NCBI RefSeq assembly: GCF_902506655.1
Contig: NZ_LR734808.1
Location: 2,232,001 to 2,296,000, forward strand
Origin: Marinoscillum sp. 108
GTDB taxonomy: Bacteria; Bacteroidota; Bacteroidia; Cytophagales; Cyclobacteriaceae
DNA: 64,000 nt
Reading direction: 5' to 3'
Within the stretch, counting starts at the first letter, position 1, and each line of letters starts with the position of its first letter. A model generated the notes under the pieces. That model saw only the letters and a program-made list of their open reading frames with translations, made no database searches and was not told where the DNA came from. This document shows positions 36,014 to 45,319 of the stretch, in pieces. The position numbers were made by a program, and so were the translations under genes.

Positions 36014-36787
36014 TTACTGCTTAGTAAATACTTTAAAATTCTTGTATCGTGCAGACCGGGTAAACATGTGTCGCAACCCTATTCTACCCTCTGTCACTGG
36101 CTTTGTACCAGACAAGTCCCATTCATAGGTTTTATCACGATCATCCCCAGCCACACGAAGGGTTAACTCATCCTTCGTTTTGGTCCAGGTGAGGTGATAA
36201 GTTTTGCCCGGCAAAAACAACCCCGTTCGTTCATATGCCGGAGGTACTTCCGTCTCCCCGAAGGTTTCCTTGCTGTTGGCCGGATAGCGTCGCACACGCA
36301 GGTAATCGTTGCCAGGATCTTCGTTGACCATTGGAAAAGCGGCATAGCTGACGTGAATGGTATTCATATTGAGCCAGTATTTGCTCATGGTTGGCACCCT
36401 GCGATAGTCCGCCCACTCGGTGATGTCCTTGCCAAACTCACCCTCACCAATTCCGGTGGCCTGAATAAACAAGATGTTCACGTTGATCTCCTGCTCATCG
36501 GTCCGGGTGTAGTCATATTCGATCTTTACATCGCCCTCAAAAGACGATTTAGTCCAAAGTACCGCATGGTGGGCATCATCCCGGTTTACAGGGCCGGCAC
36601 TGAAAGTCATCCCCTCTCTGGAGTTTTCGATGGTGGCCAGCTCACCATCCAAAAACCATTGGTCAGTCCAGTCTCCGGTACAGGAATCTGAAAATACCTC
36701 CACCCACGGTTCGGAACTACTTTCCTTCTGTGATCCGGTGGTACACCCCAAGAGCATTAGAGTCAAAACCACTATGCTTATTTTCAT
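36014..36787 (-). CDS. DUF1961-family secreted lipoprotein
   Basis: The start at 36787 gives 257 residues beginning MKISIVVLTLMLLGC, a good lipoprotein signal; an in-frame ATG 78 bases upstream would place a 26-residue extension before it. The body matches the DUF1961 pattern: SCTGDWTDQWFLDGELATIENSREGMTFSAGP, DAHHAVLWTKSSFEGDVKIEYDYTRTD, VNILFIQATG and PTMSKYWLNMNTIHVSYAAFP. The predicted fold is a concanavalin-like beta-sandwich, and the family occurs in polysaccharide loci, but I do not know a proven activity. It stands between the sulfatase and the GH29 gene, so a role in binding or cleaving the same glycan is likely. Confidence 0.82.
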   Translation of the reverse strand: MKISIVVLTLMLLGCTTGSQKESSSEPWVEVFSDSCTGDWTDQWFLDGELATIENSREGMTFSAGPVNRDDAHHAVLWTKSSFEGDVKIEYDYTRTDEQEINVNILFIQATGIGEGEFGKDITEWADYRRVPTMSKYWLNMNTIHVSYAAFPMVNEDPGNDYLRVRRYPANSKETFGETEVPPAYERTGLFLPGKTYHLTWTKTKDELTLRVAGDDRDKTYEWDLSGTKPVTEGRIGLRHMFTRSARYKNFKVFTKQ

Positions 36788-36851
36788 TAAATCGTGCAAA
36801 CCAAAAACTTTATAGGGTTGGGAAGAAAGCCACATATGATAGGAAGAGTTT

Positions 36852-38498
36852 CTACCAGAAATCATTGCCTTTCTCTACCTGCAAACTTCTGTACTTCTCA
36901 ATAAACAGGCTGTCAAGCTCTGGAGAGTCCTTGTATTTCACACGCAGTTCGGTGAGCTTGGCTTTCAACTCATCGACTACTTCTGCATAGGCAGGATCGT
37001 CAATGACATTGTTCATTTCCTTTGAGTCATTGAGGCGATCATACAGCTCCCACTCATCCACATCAAAATAGAAATGAGCCAATTTGTATTCTTCGGTGAC
37101 AATCCCATAATGACGCTTCACCATGTGTACACTTGGGTATTCATAATAGTGATAATAAACCGCATCACGGTCCCACTTTTCTTTGTCACCAACCAGCAGT
37201 GGCATCAAACTCTCGCCCTGCATATCCGATGGTGGAGTAATGCCTGCCGCACTCAGTAATGTTTGTGCAAAATCGAGATTCTGCACCATCTCAGTTTCCA
37301 CTGTGCCTGCTTTCACTGTGCCGGGCCAGCGAACCATCAGCGGGGTTTTGAACGACTCGTCATAGATGAATCGCTTATCAAACCAGCCGTGCTCACCAAG
37401 GTAAAAACCCTGATCGGAAGTATAAACGACGATGGTGTTTTCGGCTAGACCACTTTCATCCAGGTAATCCAACACCCGACCCACATTGTCATCTACAGAA
37501 GAAATACATCCGAGATAATCCTGCATGTAGCGCTGGTACTTCCACTTCATTTTTTCCTCATCCGTAAGCGAAGGCCAGTTTTGCTCAAACCAGCTATTGA
37601 TAGAATCAAGAATAGGGTCGTACAAAGCTTTCTGCTCCTCAGTGGCTCTGCCATACGGGCCATAAAATCCATTTTCAAACTCCTCTACTTTAGGTGAAGC
37701 CTTGTCACCCATCTTCTCCACAAGCTCTGGTCTGATTTTACTATCGTGGCTGTACATCATGTGCGTGAGTAGGTTCATCTCCGCAGTTTTAGCCGCAGTT
37801 CCCCGGTTTTTATAATCATCAAAAAGACTTTCCGGCTCTGGAAACTGCTTCTTGGTGAACTCTGCAAACTTATCAGGCCTTGGCCACCACGGACGGTGCG
37901 GAGCCTTGTGCATGTACATCATCATGAAAGGTTTCTCCTCATCACGCTTCTCTTTGAGCCAGGTCAATGTCAGGTCGGTAATCACATCGGTGACATAGCC
38001 CATGATGGTAGTATCACCTGACGGAGTATTAAAATCCGGATTGAGGTAATAACCCTGACCTGGGAGGATCATGAAATCATCGACTCCTTTGGGGTTGTTG
38101 CCAAAGTGAAGTTTACCAAACATGGCAGTTTGGTATCCATTGGCTTGAAAAATCTGAGGAAAGGTCACCTGAGTAGTATCAAATGGCATGAGGTTATCAA
38201 TCTTGCCATTGATGTGGGTATGTTTTCCTGTGAGGATCGTCGCTCGTGATGGTGCACAGATAGAGTTGGTCACTGTGGCATTGCTAAAGCGCATACCTTC
38301 ATTGGCCAGTCGGTCAATGTTGGGTGTTTCGATGAGCTCACTTCCATAAGCACTGATGGCTTGGTAAGCATGGTCATCTGACATGATGAATAGAATGTTT
38401 GGCCGCTTTGGGGATTGAACCTCCTCTTTTTGAGGACTGCAAGCATACAGTACCAAAACACCAATTGCCACTTGTAAAAATCGAATTTTCATCATCAT
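36852..38498 (-). CDS. Sulfatase, Cys-type formylglycine (lipoprotein, copy 1)
   Basis: A 548-residue type-I sulfatase with a lipoprotein N-terminus (VLVLYAC). The calcium-site motif is SDDHAYQAISAYG (about 40-52). The formylglycine signature has C81 in SICAPSRATILTGKHTH, needing oxidation by an FGE or anSME maturase not seen in this window. Further signs: GYQTAMFGKLHFGNNPKGVDDF, YTSDQGFYLGEHGWFDKRFIYDESFKTPLMVRWPG and LYDRLNDSKEMNNV near the end. It is strikingly similar along its whole length to the sulfatase at 43676. Two further ATG codons follow the chosen start. It lies 35 bases after the lyase gene and would remove sulfate esters before lyase or glycosidase action. Confidence 0.93.
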   Translation of the reverse strand: MMMKIRFLQVAIGVLVLYACSPQKEEVQSPKRPNILFIMSDDHAYQAISAYGSELIETPNIDRLANEGMRFSNATVTNSICAPSRATILTGKHTHINGKIDNLMPFDTTQVTFPQIFQANGYQTAMFGKLHFGNNPKGVDDFMILPGQGYYLNPDFNTPSGDTTIMGYVTDVITDLTLTWLKEKRDEEKPFMMMYMHKAPHRPWWPRPDKFAEFTKKQFPEPESLFDDYKNRGTAAKTAEMNLLTHMMYSHDSKIRPELVEKMGDKASPKVEEFENGFYGPYGRATEEQKALYDPILDSINSWFEQNWPSLTDEEKMKWKYQRYMQDYLGCISSVDDNVGRVLDYLDESGLAENTIVVYTSDQGFYLGEHGWFDKRFIYDESFKTPLMVRWPGTVKAGTVETEMVQNLDFAQTLLSAAGITPPSDMQGESLMPLLVGDKEKWDRDAVYYHYYEYPSVHMVKRHYGIVTEEYKLAHFYFDVDEWELYDRLNDSKEMNNVIDDPAYAEVVDELKAKLTELRVKYKDSPELDSLFIEKYRSLQVEKGNDFW

Positions 38499-38533
38499 CG
38501 CTTATTACTCCTTACTTGTATTCTTTAAAATTT

Positions 38534-41263
38534 CTAATCTAATGTAATCTCTCTGAAACCTCCTGCACCAAACTCTTTTGCTCTTTTCCCATGGCCAATG
38601 CGAACGGTCACCTCATTATCCAGCATCAGCTTGCCATCTTCATATGTCAGCACCACATTGCCAATGTTTTCAGTAGTGATGGCATATCCGTGACCTTTCA
38701 AGACCTTACCATTCCCCATAAAAAAGATCAAACCTCCCTCTTCTTCCTTACCAATCAGGGCATAGGCAGCATCACTACTCATATCCATATGTTTCGCCTC
38801 TTTCCCATCTTTGGATGAAAAGACATGGTCTTCTCTACCCGATTTATGGGTCACTTTTATTCCCACAAAATCACTACTTCCTTTTTCATCTTCAAAGCCA
38901 TCGATACTGGCTATGCTTCTGCCCTCATCTGAGGTAAAAGGTTCGAATACTGAAACGAATGGATGCTCCCAGGCTTCGCCGTGCTGCCGTGCCGCAAAAG
39001 TCAAATACGGCGCCTCGCCCACCTCATACGGCAAGCGGCCTTTTTCTTTAAAAGCTTTATTGGGTGGAGATTTGATAGAAAACACCTCACGACCATCGGT
39101 ACCTTTCATCCACAGGTTCATGAAAACATCCTCTTCTCCTTGAGGCATGTCTATCTTCCACTGCACCTGATAGTCTTTATCCGTTTTCACCGATTTTTTG
39201 TCCCACATATAATCCAGCGCGTAAAGATGTCCGCCGGCAAATGCCATTTCCTCACTTGGTGTCAAATCCAATGTCTGATCAGACTCATCCATCACTTTCA
39301 TAGTCTGCCCCAGGTTGTGGTAATAGTAGTCATGAAACTTATCCCCCTGACGCTGCTTTTTCGAGCGAAAAATATCAATGTAATAACCGGTGGCCTCTCC
39401 CGTCTTCACAATGCTCACAAGTCGACTTTGGTCACTGCGCGTTTCCGGCTCCAGGAAGAAAACATCCGAATAGGTAATATCGGGATAATAGCCTTCTTTT
39501 TGTCCTGATTTAGGATACTCGCCCATCAAATCAAAGGCGTGGTAGCTCAGCATTTCTGTATAGGACGATGCACCATCTACCATCACGGTATTGTGCGCAG
39601 GAAACTGCGAATAGTACTCCAAATAGATCGGCTGCAGATAACCCGCACCCTTGCCGGGATCTGCCCCCTGCACAAAGCCTTTTCCGTACAGTTCCATGTT
39701 GATCCCATTGGCATGCATGTGATTGCCCAGAGACCCATTAAGCGATACCATCATCCCATCCTGGCCCTCACCCATGCGCTGAACATGCCAGCTTACATTG
39801 GGAGCATAAAAAGTCTGTGTTAGATAATCACCTCTGTTTCCAGCTTCGTATTTTGGGTTTAGTTCCAATGGACTGGATGCAAAAAATGAAGCAATTTCAG
39901 CACGTGGTTTCTGGGATTTCTTACCCTCCTGCCCTTCCCCAAACAGACGATACATCGCCGTGTAGGTGATTTCACGCTGCTGATCACCATTTTTCTGTGC
40001 GATGCGAATCATATCGCTCATTGGTTCGGTGGTGGCCGGCCCGTAATACGTATCGCCAAAAGCCACGGTTTGTCCATTGGGAAAAAGGTACTGAGGCAGC
40101 ATCTGTACTGCTTCATCCATCACCGGCATGTACGGCAGCAGGTTATGGTCGAAAGTATTGTAAAAATCCACCATAAAATGCGTGAGGTCTTTGGTCACTC
40201 CTTGCGAATATCCCGGACACTCAGCCCATACGCCATTCTCAAAATCATAACCGTATACCAAAAACTTATTGAGCGACCACTGACGGGCTGAGGTTTCATT
40301 GAGGATGTAATTGATGTAGTACTCGCGGCCTTTGCCATCTGTATAGTGTCCATTGCTTTGCAACACCATGGCCGCCTTCAGGATGATCTTGGCCTGATGC
40401 AGGTTCCAGTTGTTTTGTGGCACGCCGTTTTTGATGATCAGGTCATTCCATTTTTTGATGGTGGCGTCATATTTACTGATCTTCTCCTGATGATTTTGCT
40501 CAATATACCGGTGTAAAAAATCGTATAGCTCGGCCACTTCGATGAGGGTAGATTCGTGGATCACCTGAAAGCACGTCAACCCCACCAGCGTTTGAATGTG
40601 CCCATTGAGCAGGTCGATAGGCTCACTGCGATAATACATACCCATCATGTAAGTATCGAAAATATCCATAGCAAACCGGGCATAACGCTCACCCCCCTCC
40701 AACCAATACACAAACGCCGCATCTTTAGCCAACCCAATGATCCGTTGATTGTGCCGATGTATGATACCGCCTGTTTCCGCCTGAGCTACCCATTCCAGAG
40801 GCTTTCCTTCTTTGGTTTTGTTTCGCAGATACAATCCTCGTTCATCGTCCATGTAGGGAATGATGTCTTCCAGATCAGGCATAACATAGTCGGTGGTGTA
40901 ATCACGCGATCCGGTATAACGAACGGTGGGCACTGGCACCTCGCCATCTGCATGCGAATAATAAATCCCGTTGACATAGACATTGGATGACCTGGTTTTC
41001 CAGTACATCATCAGTCTGGAAACCATCCACTCCGGATCACCAACGTGCCGCTCCACATGCTCATCTAGCCGACTATGAATTCCCGCCAGCACATCCTGTG
41101 CCCATTGCTCCTTGCTTATAAGTTGCTCTAGTTCCTTTTTCTCGCTTTGCGTAATGTAAATCCGCGGATAACCATCTTCCAGATTCTGTGGAAGCGGTAT
41201 CTGGGCCTGAGTATAAATCCCCAAACACCATATCAAACTGGTCACTGCGAAAAACCTTTTCAT
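38534..41263 (-). CDS. Large heparinase II/III-fold polysaccharide lyase
   Basis: The start at 41263 gives 909 residues with a proper signal peptide (MKRFFAVTSLIWCLGIYTQAQ); ATG codons further upstream add an unlikely leader. An (alpha/alpha) toroid domain occupies about 30-450 (ENGVWAECPGYSQGVTKDLTHF, NNWNLHQAKIILKAAMVLQ), and a heparinase II/III beta domain follows, with GNHMHANGINMELYGKGFVQGADPG near 510 bearing the likely catalytic His region and FPAHNTVMVDG after it. The family cleaves uronic-acid-containing glycans by beta-elimination, leaving an unsaturated uronate for GH88. I do not assign a PL family number. It is followed 35 bases later by a sulfatase. Confidence 0.85.
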   Translation of the reverse strand: MKRFFAVTSLIWCLGIYTQAQIPLPQNLEDGYPRIYITQSEKKELEQLISKEQWAQDVLAGIHSRLDEHVERHVGDPEWMVSRLMMYWKTRSSNVYVNGIYYSHADGEVPVPTVRYTGSRDYTTDYVMPDLEDIIPYMDDERGLYLRNKTKEGKPLEWVAQAETGGIIHRHNQRIIGLAKDAAFVYWLEGGERYARFAMDIFDTYMMGMYYRSEPIDLLNGHIQTLVGLTCFQVIHESTLIEVAELYDFLHRYIEQNHQEKISKYDATIKKWNDLIIKNGVPQNNWNLHQAKIILKAAMVLQSNGHYTDGKGREYYINYILNETSARQWSLNKFLVYGYDFENGVWAECPGYSQGVTKDLTHFMVDFYNTFDHNLLPYMPVMDEAVQMLPQYLFPNGQTVAFGDTYYGPATTEPMSDMIRIAQKNGDQQREITYTAMYRLFGEGQEGKKSQKPRAEIASFFASSPLELNPKYEAGNRGDYLTQTFYAPNVSWHVQRMGEGQDGMMVSLNGSLGNHMHANGINMELYGKGFVQGADPGKGAGYLQPIYLEYYSQFPAHNTVMVDGASSYTEMLSYHAFDLMGEYPKSGQKEGYYPDITYSDVFFLEPETRSDQSRLVSIVKTGEATGYYIDIFRSKKQRQGDKFHDYYYHNLGQTMKVMDESDQTLDLTPSEEMAFAGGHLYALDYMWDKKSVKTDKDYQVQWKIDMPQGEEDVFMNLWMKGTDGREVFSIKSPPNKAFKEKGRLPYEVGEAPYLTFAARQHGEAWEHPFVSVFEPFTSDEGRSIASIDGFEDEKGSSDFVGIKVTHKSGREDHVFSSKDGKEAKHMDMSSDAAYALIGKEEEGGLIFFMGNGKVLKGHGYAITTENIGNVVLTYEDGKLMLDNEVTVRIGHGKRAKEFGAGGFREITLD

Positions 41264-41449
41264 AGTATGAAGCATCATATTACCGGCCAAATCATAGCTG
41301 AAATTCAGGCTCAAGTTCAGCACATTCATCGCTTTATGGTATAACCTGCCATTCAAGAACTATCAATTATGATTCATTGATTGATATGATGGTTCTGATC
41401 AATCAATATCATTCATATACCTGCTGATACTCGCTTCATGATATAACAT

Positions 41450-41485
41450 AAAAAAAGAGCCGTCCAAATAACTTTGAACGGCTCT
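41450..41485 (-). terminator. Rho-independent terminator after the PL7 gene
   Basis: Minus-strand stem GAGCCGTTCAAAG ... TTTGGACGGCTC, with a short central loop, is followed by six T. It begins 21 bases after the PL7 stop codon, and the 240 bases up to the next gene hold no ORF. So the PL7 gene is probably transcribed alone. Confidence 0.85.
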
Positions 41486-41505
41486 CCAAATCTTATTGTA
41501 GTTAG

Positions 41506-43155
41506 TTAGCGCTTAATAATTCTGCTTGTTTGGGTCTTACCATCGAGCGTATATTCAAAGAAATAGACACCCTTTTTCAAACCATCCACATCCACTTGCA
41601 ACTGGTGATTACCCTGACTCAAAATATGCGGTTCAATTCTTCTCAATACTCTACCGTCCATTCCTAACAGTCGGCCATCGAAGAAGCTTTCTTTATCCAG
41701 CATAATATCCAGCGTAAATGATGAGAAAGTTGGATTCGGATATATACCAAGTGCCACATCCTTTTTCGACTCATCGAGAGGGCCACCCAATCGTGCAGAA
41801 GCCCCTGCACATGTCACGACATTGAGCGAGCTGTTATATACCAATGAAGCGTGAGTGACGTCATCCACACATAAGTTTACCGATACGCCACCCTTTGCTG
41901 TTGAAGAGGTTACAAGTTCGACTGTTCCATTGGAATCCGTCGAACCTGAGACAGTTTCGTTAAAAGTACCAGAGAATGTACCGGTGACGGTAGCATTCGC
42001 AACCGCACTCCCATTGTTATCCAAAATGGTAACCGTAGCCGTTCCATGCTTCTTTCCCTTGCCCGCTCCTTGCGTCCCAGTGACAATGGCAGAAACATAG
42101 GTATTCGTGGCTGGCCCGGAGCTAGTCCCGGTAACACTTACCACACTTGAAGTTGTCGAAGCAGATGCATTGTCCGTAGCTACCGCGGTGATGTCATAAG
42201 AACCAACACCGATGGTCCAGTTGATGGAATAAGGACTAGAAGTATCTACACCAACACTGCTACCATTCACAAAAAACTCTACCTGGGAAACAGACCCGTC
42301 GCTATCAGCAGCATTGGCCGATATGGATACATTGTCACCATTGTTGAATGTGGCGCCATTGGATGGCGATGTGATACTTACCGAAGGAGCACTATTTCCG
42401 GTTCCTCCACCAGAACCTTCATACAACTCATCAAAGTGGGCAGTGGCCTCACCATTGTCCTGCAGGTAAACACCGGCTTTCCAGTAACTTGGCCAGTCCC
42501 AGTAAGAAACATCCATATTGACCTTTTCCACACCCTGAAATTTGATGATCATATTTCCACCTACTAACTGAATTTCACAATCAAAATACCCACCTGGATC
42601 TGCACCCAGATCGATGTGAGTCGTGGCTTGTCCACCGGCATCAGTTTTGATAGCAGCCCATATGTGATTTACAGGAGATTTTGTCTGATGCTTGTAAATG
42701 CGCAAAAGCGGTTTATTAGGACCATTACCCGCATTGGCGTCATCATGAATTTGCATCACAGTCACCTGATCGCAGGTCTGCTGTACGATATCTATCCTAC
42801 CGAATAGCTGCTGATCATTTACCGTAAGGTCCCAGTTTCTGAGGTCTCGGAGCTCTGTTCGCTGACTCCCTCCTGATTGATTAAAAGCCACTTTATCGCC
42901 ATCGGCAACATAAAAATTGCTATTCGTGAAGCCGTTAATGATATCCGACTGAGTAGCCATTGTAGAGCTTGTGGGGGCCTGCAATTTACATTCTCCCATG
43001 AAAGCCTGGAATCTGGGAATGTCATACGGCGCGCTATAGGTTTGAGCTGTTGCACTATTGTTAATTAATAAACATGCCGAAAGCGCGAATAAACCTACCA
43101 TGAGTGGTCCGCTGAGTCGAACCCAAATGGAATTTAATGTAGTTGTTAGATTCAT
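41506..43155 (-). CDS. PL7-type lyase with Ig modules and T9SS sorting domain
   Basis: A 549-residue secreted protein with signal peptide ending ATAQ (about 37). Residues 40-248 are a PL7 (alginate lyase 2) domain with all three hallmark motifs: RTELR at 99-103, QIH at 135-137 and YWKAGVYLQ at 224-232. Next come a bacterial Ig-like module (about 257-345: SITSPSNGATFNNGD), a second Big1-like module (about 350-440), and a C-terminal T9SS type-A sorting domain (LGIYPNPTFSSFTLDI ... GVYFFEYTLDGKTQTSRIIKR). Known PL7 enzymes cut alginate or other polyuronates. It is the only protein here with a T9SS tag, so it is likely released or surface displayed. It has its own leader and terminator. Confidence 0.92.
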   Translation of the reverse strand: MNLTTTLNSIWVRLSGPLMVGLFALSACLLINNSATAQTYSAPYDIPRFQAFMGECKLQAPTSSTMATQSDIINGFTNSNFYVADGDKVAFNQSGGSQRTELRDLRNWDLTVNDQQLFGRIDIVQQTCDQVTVMQIHDDANAGNGPNKPLLRIYKHQTKSPVNHIWAAIKTDAGGQATTHIDLGADPGGYFDCEIQLVGGNMIIKFQGVEKVNMDVSYWDWPSYWKAGVYLQDNGEATAHFDELYEGSGGGTGNSAPSVSITSPSNGATFNNGDNVSISANAADSDGSVSQVEFFVNGSSVGVDTSSPYSINWTIGVGSYDITAVATDNASASTTSSVVSVTGTSSGPATNTYVSAIVTGTQGAGKGKKHGTATVTILDNNGSAVANATVTGTFSGTFNETVSGSTDSNGTVELVTSSTAKGGVSVNLCVDDVTHASLVYNSSLNVVTCAGASARLGGPLDESKKDVALGIYPNPTFSSFTLDIMLDKESFFDGRLLGMDGRVLRRIEPHILSQGNHQLQVDVDGLKKGVYFFEYTLDGKTQTSRIIKR

Positions 43156-43675
43156 TTTAATTGTCTTTAATTGGTTAGAAAATTGGCAATCTCATTGGGA
43201 ATGCCTTGTTGCAATTTCACTGAATGAAATTGGTCACCAATAGTTAGTCGACTAGTTGATTGGTTTACCAATTTTACAAAACAAAGTATTGACAAACAAG
43301 AATTTTTGCCATTTTCATACATGCAAACGTTTTCTATTTGGTATTTTAATATTTTACAGCTAACTAATTAACATCCTGTCTATTTAAACCAATCGACAGA
43401 CAATGCCTCTTAGTTTGCAACTAATTAAAATTGGCGTATCAGAATAATGGAATAATGGTGGATGGATTCCCTTCAGGCATTTAATGATCCTTGACCTGTT
43501 TTGCCGCGAAAATTTTTGTGATCTCTGCTGTGTATTATTTTAGGATGCAACACATTGATAACCTCATCGGTCACCTGTGCCAGTTTTGAGGTTTGTGAAT
43601 CTTCTCTGTTCATTATAAACACGAGCTCCATTCTGACGGAACAAACCTATGTGCGCAGTAAACCACACTTGTGAT
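43156..43675. promoter_or_regulatory. 520-base leader of the PL7 gene with several palindromes
   Basis: The region has no convincing gene; a 52-codon minus-strand frame (43473-43631) is unsupported. It contains two related inverted repeats, ATTGGT-C-ACCAAT (43229-43241) and ATTGGT-TT-ACCAAT (43259-43272), 74-117 bases upstream of the PL7 ATG, with AGTCGACT between them. Farther up is AAACGTTT inside GCAAACGTTTTC (43323-43334), which looks like a LacI-type operator centre. A minus-strand TACTTTG is near the usual -7 box. Together these suggest regulated, independent expression of the PL7 gene. Confidence 0.5.
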
Positions 43676-45319
43676 CTATTTCTTTACCTGTCTGTCTTCC
43701 GCCAACTTCACAAACTTTTTGTCTAGTTCCTGAGAATCCTTATACTTTAATCTCAACCTCGCCAACCTTGCTTTCAGGTCAGCTACCTGATCCGTGTACG
43801 CCGGATCGTTGATCACATTCTTCATTTCCTTGGGATCTTTCAAACGGTCGTACAGCTCCCACTCATCTACATCGTAGTAAAAATGAACGAGCTTAAATTC
43901 TTTGGTCACTATACCATAATGACGCTTCACCATGTGCACGGATGGGTATTCATAAAAGTGATAATAGACCGCATCTCTCGTCCATAATGAATCGCCTCCG
44001 GTGAGCAAAGGCATCAAACTCTCACCCTGCATATCCCCAGGGGCATTTATGTAGGCAGCTTCCAGAAAGGTTTGCGCAAAGTCGAGGTTTTGAACCATTT
44101 CTTCATTGGTCGTTCCGGGAGTAATTTTATTGGGCCAACGGATCAGCAAGGGTGTCTTGAAAGACTCATCATAGATGAAGCGCTTATCGAACCACCCATG
44201 CTCGCCCAGGTAAAACCCCTGATCAGAGGTGTAGATGACCATGGTATTCTCGGCCAACCCGCTTTCATCGAGGTAGTCAAGCACCCTTCCCACATTTTCG
44301 TCGACCGACTCTATGCATGCCAGATAATCCTGCATGTAGCGCTGGTATTTCCAGCTGATTTTCTCCTCATCCGTCATGGTGGGCCAGTTCGTCTCAAAGT
44401 AGTCGGAGATGGAATCAAGCACATTGTCATATTCTGCTTTTTGCTTATCCGTCATCCGCGCATAGGTTTTATAGCCCCATGTCTGATTCCCGGGCACCAC
44501 AGGCAGCACTTCTCCCATGCGATCCGTCGTTTCGTGTCGCACTTTACTGTCGCTGTTGTATTTCATGTGCTTCAGGATGTTCATCTCAGCAGTTTTGGCC
44601 GCTGTTCCTCTGTTTTTGTAGTCGTCGAACAATGTTTCCGGTTCCGGAAAAGTCATTTTGGAATACTTCTGAAACTTATCTCCTCTGGGCCACCAATTTC
44701 GATGAGGTGCCTTGTGCAGATACATCATCAAAAATGGCTTTTCAGGATTGCGTTTTTCCTTTAGCCAGTTGAGCGTCAGATCCGTGATAATGTCCGTGAC
44801 ATATCCCATAATGGTGGTATCTCCTCGTGGAGTAATGAAATCAGGGTTCAGGTAATCTCCCTGACCCGGAAGAATCATAAAATCATCCACTCCTTTAGGG
44901 TTGTTTCCAAAATGTAGCTTTCCGAACATGGCGGTCTGATAACCTGCTTCCTGAAATAACTGTGGGAAGGTCACCTGTGTGGTATCGAAGGCCGATAAAT
45001 TGTCAATTTTCCCATTGATGTGTGTGTGCTTTCCGGTAAGGATGGTGGCTCGTGAAGGTGCACAAATGGAATTGGTCACGCAGGCATTTTTGAACAAAAT
45101 GCCCTCATTGGCTAGCCGATCAATATTAGGTGTTTGAATCAAATGATCGCTATAAGCGCTGATGGCCTGATAGGCGTGATCATCTGACATGATGAAGAGG
45201 ATATTGGGTCTGGAATCCACAGGTTTCTCCTTCGGCGTGCAGGCACTAAAGAGCACTAAAAAGGACATTGCGATAAAAGCCGCGGTGTTGGTCTTGTATA
45301 AGTTTTGCATTTTGATCAT
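43676..45319 (-). CDS. Sulfatase, Cys-type formylglycine (lipoprotein, copy 2)
   Basis: A 547-residue paralogue of the sulfatase at 36852, sharing long identical stretches (SDDHAYQAISAY, SICAPSRATILTGKHTHINGK-like region, EHGWFDKRFIYDESFKTPL). The formylglycine Cys is C86 in SICAPSRATI. The lipobox is LVLFSAC. Differences are concentrated in the middle (about 235-290), near the part that usually shapes the substrate pocket, so the two copies may remove sulfate from different positions. It overlaps the heparinase-type lyase gene by 4 bases, in the same lyase-then-sulfatase order as the other pair. Confidence 0.93.
   Translation of the reverse strand: MIKMQNLYKTNTAAFIAMSFLVLFSACTPKEKPVDSRPNILFIMSDDHAYQAISAYSDHLIQTPNIDRLANEGILFKNACVTNSICAPSRATILTGKHTHINGKIDNLSAFDTTQVTFPQLFQEAGYQTAMFGKLHFGNNPKGVDDFMILPGQGDYLNPDFITPRGDTTIMGYVTDIITDLTLNWLKEKRNPEKPFLMMYLHKAPHRNWWPRGDKFQKYSKMTFPEPETLFDDYKNRGTAAKTAEMNILKHMKYNSDSKVRHETTDRMGEVLPVVPGNQTWGYKTYARMTDKQKAEYDNVLDSISDYFETNWPTMTDEEKISWKYQRYMQDYLACIESVDENVGRVLDYLDESGLAENTMVIYTSDQGFYLGEHGWFDKRFIYDESFKTPLLIRWPNKITPGTTNEEMVQNLDFAQTFLEAAYINAPGDMQGESLMPLLTGGDSLWTRDAVYYHFYEYPSVHMVKRHYGIVTKEFKLVHFYYDVDEWELYDRLKDPKEMKNVINDPAYTDQVADLKARLARLRLKYKDSQELDKKFVKLAEDRQVKK

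Noticed and set aside
38591-41344. Several plus-strand open frames inside the large lyase gene and similar ones across the window
   Set aside because: They are antisense shadows of well-supported genes, with no domain pattern or signal peptide logic of their own.
43323-43334. AAACGTTT as proof that the fucose LacI protein also regulates PL7
   Set aside because: The site differs from the TGCACA-TT-TGTGCA palindrome next to the LacI gene; any link would be guesswork.
43473-43631. A 52-codon minus-strand frame in the PL7 leader
   Set aside because: Short, no recognised family and no ribosome-binding or coupling support; the region is better explained as regulatory DNA.
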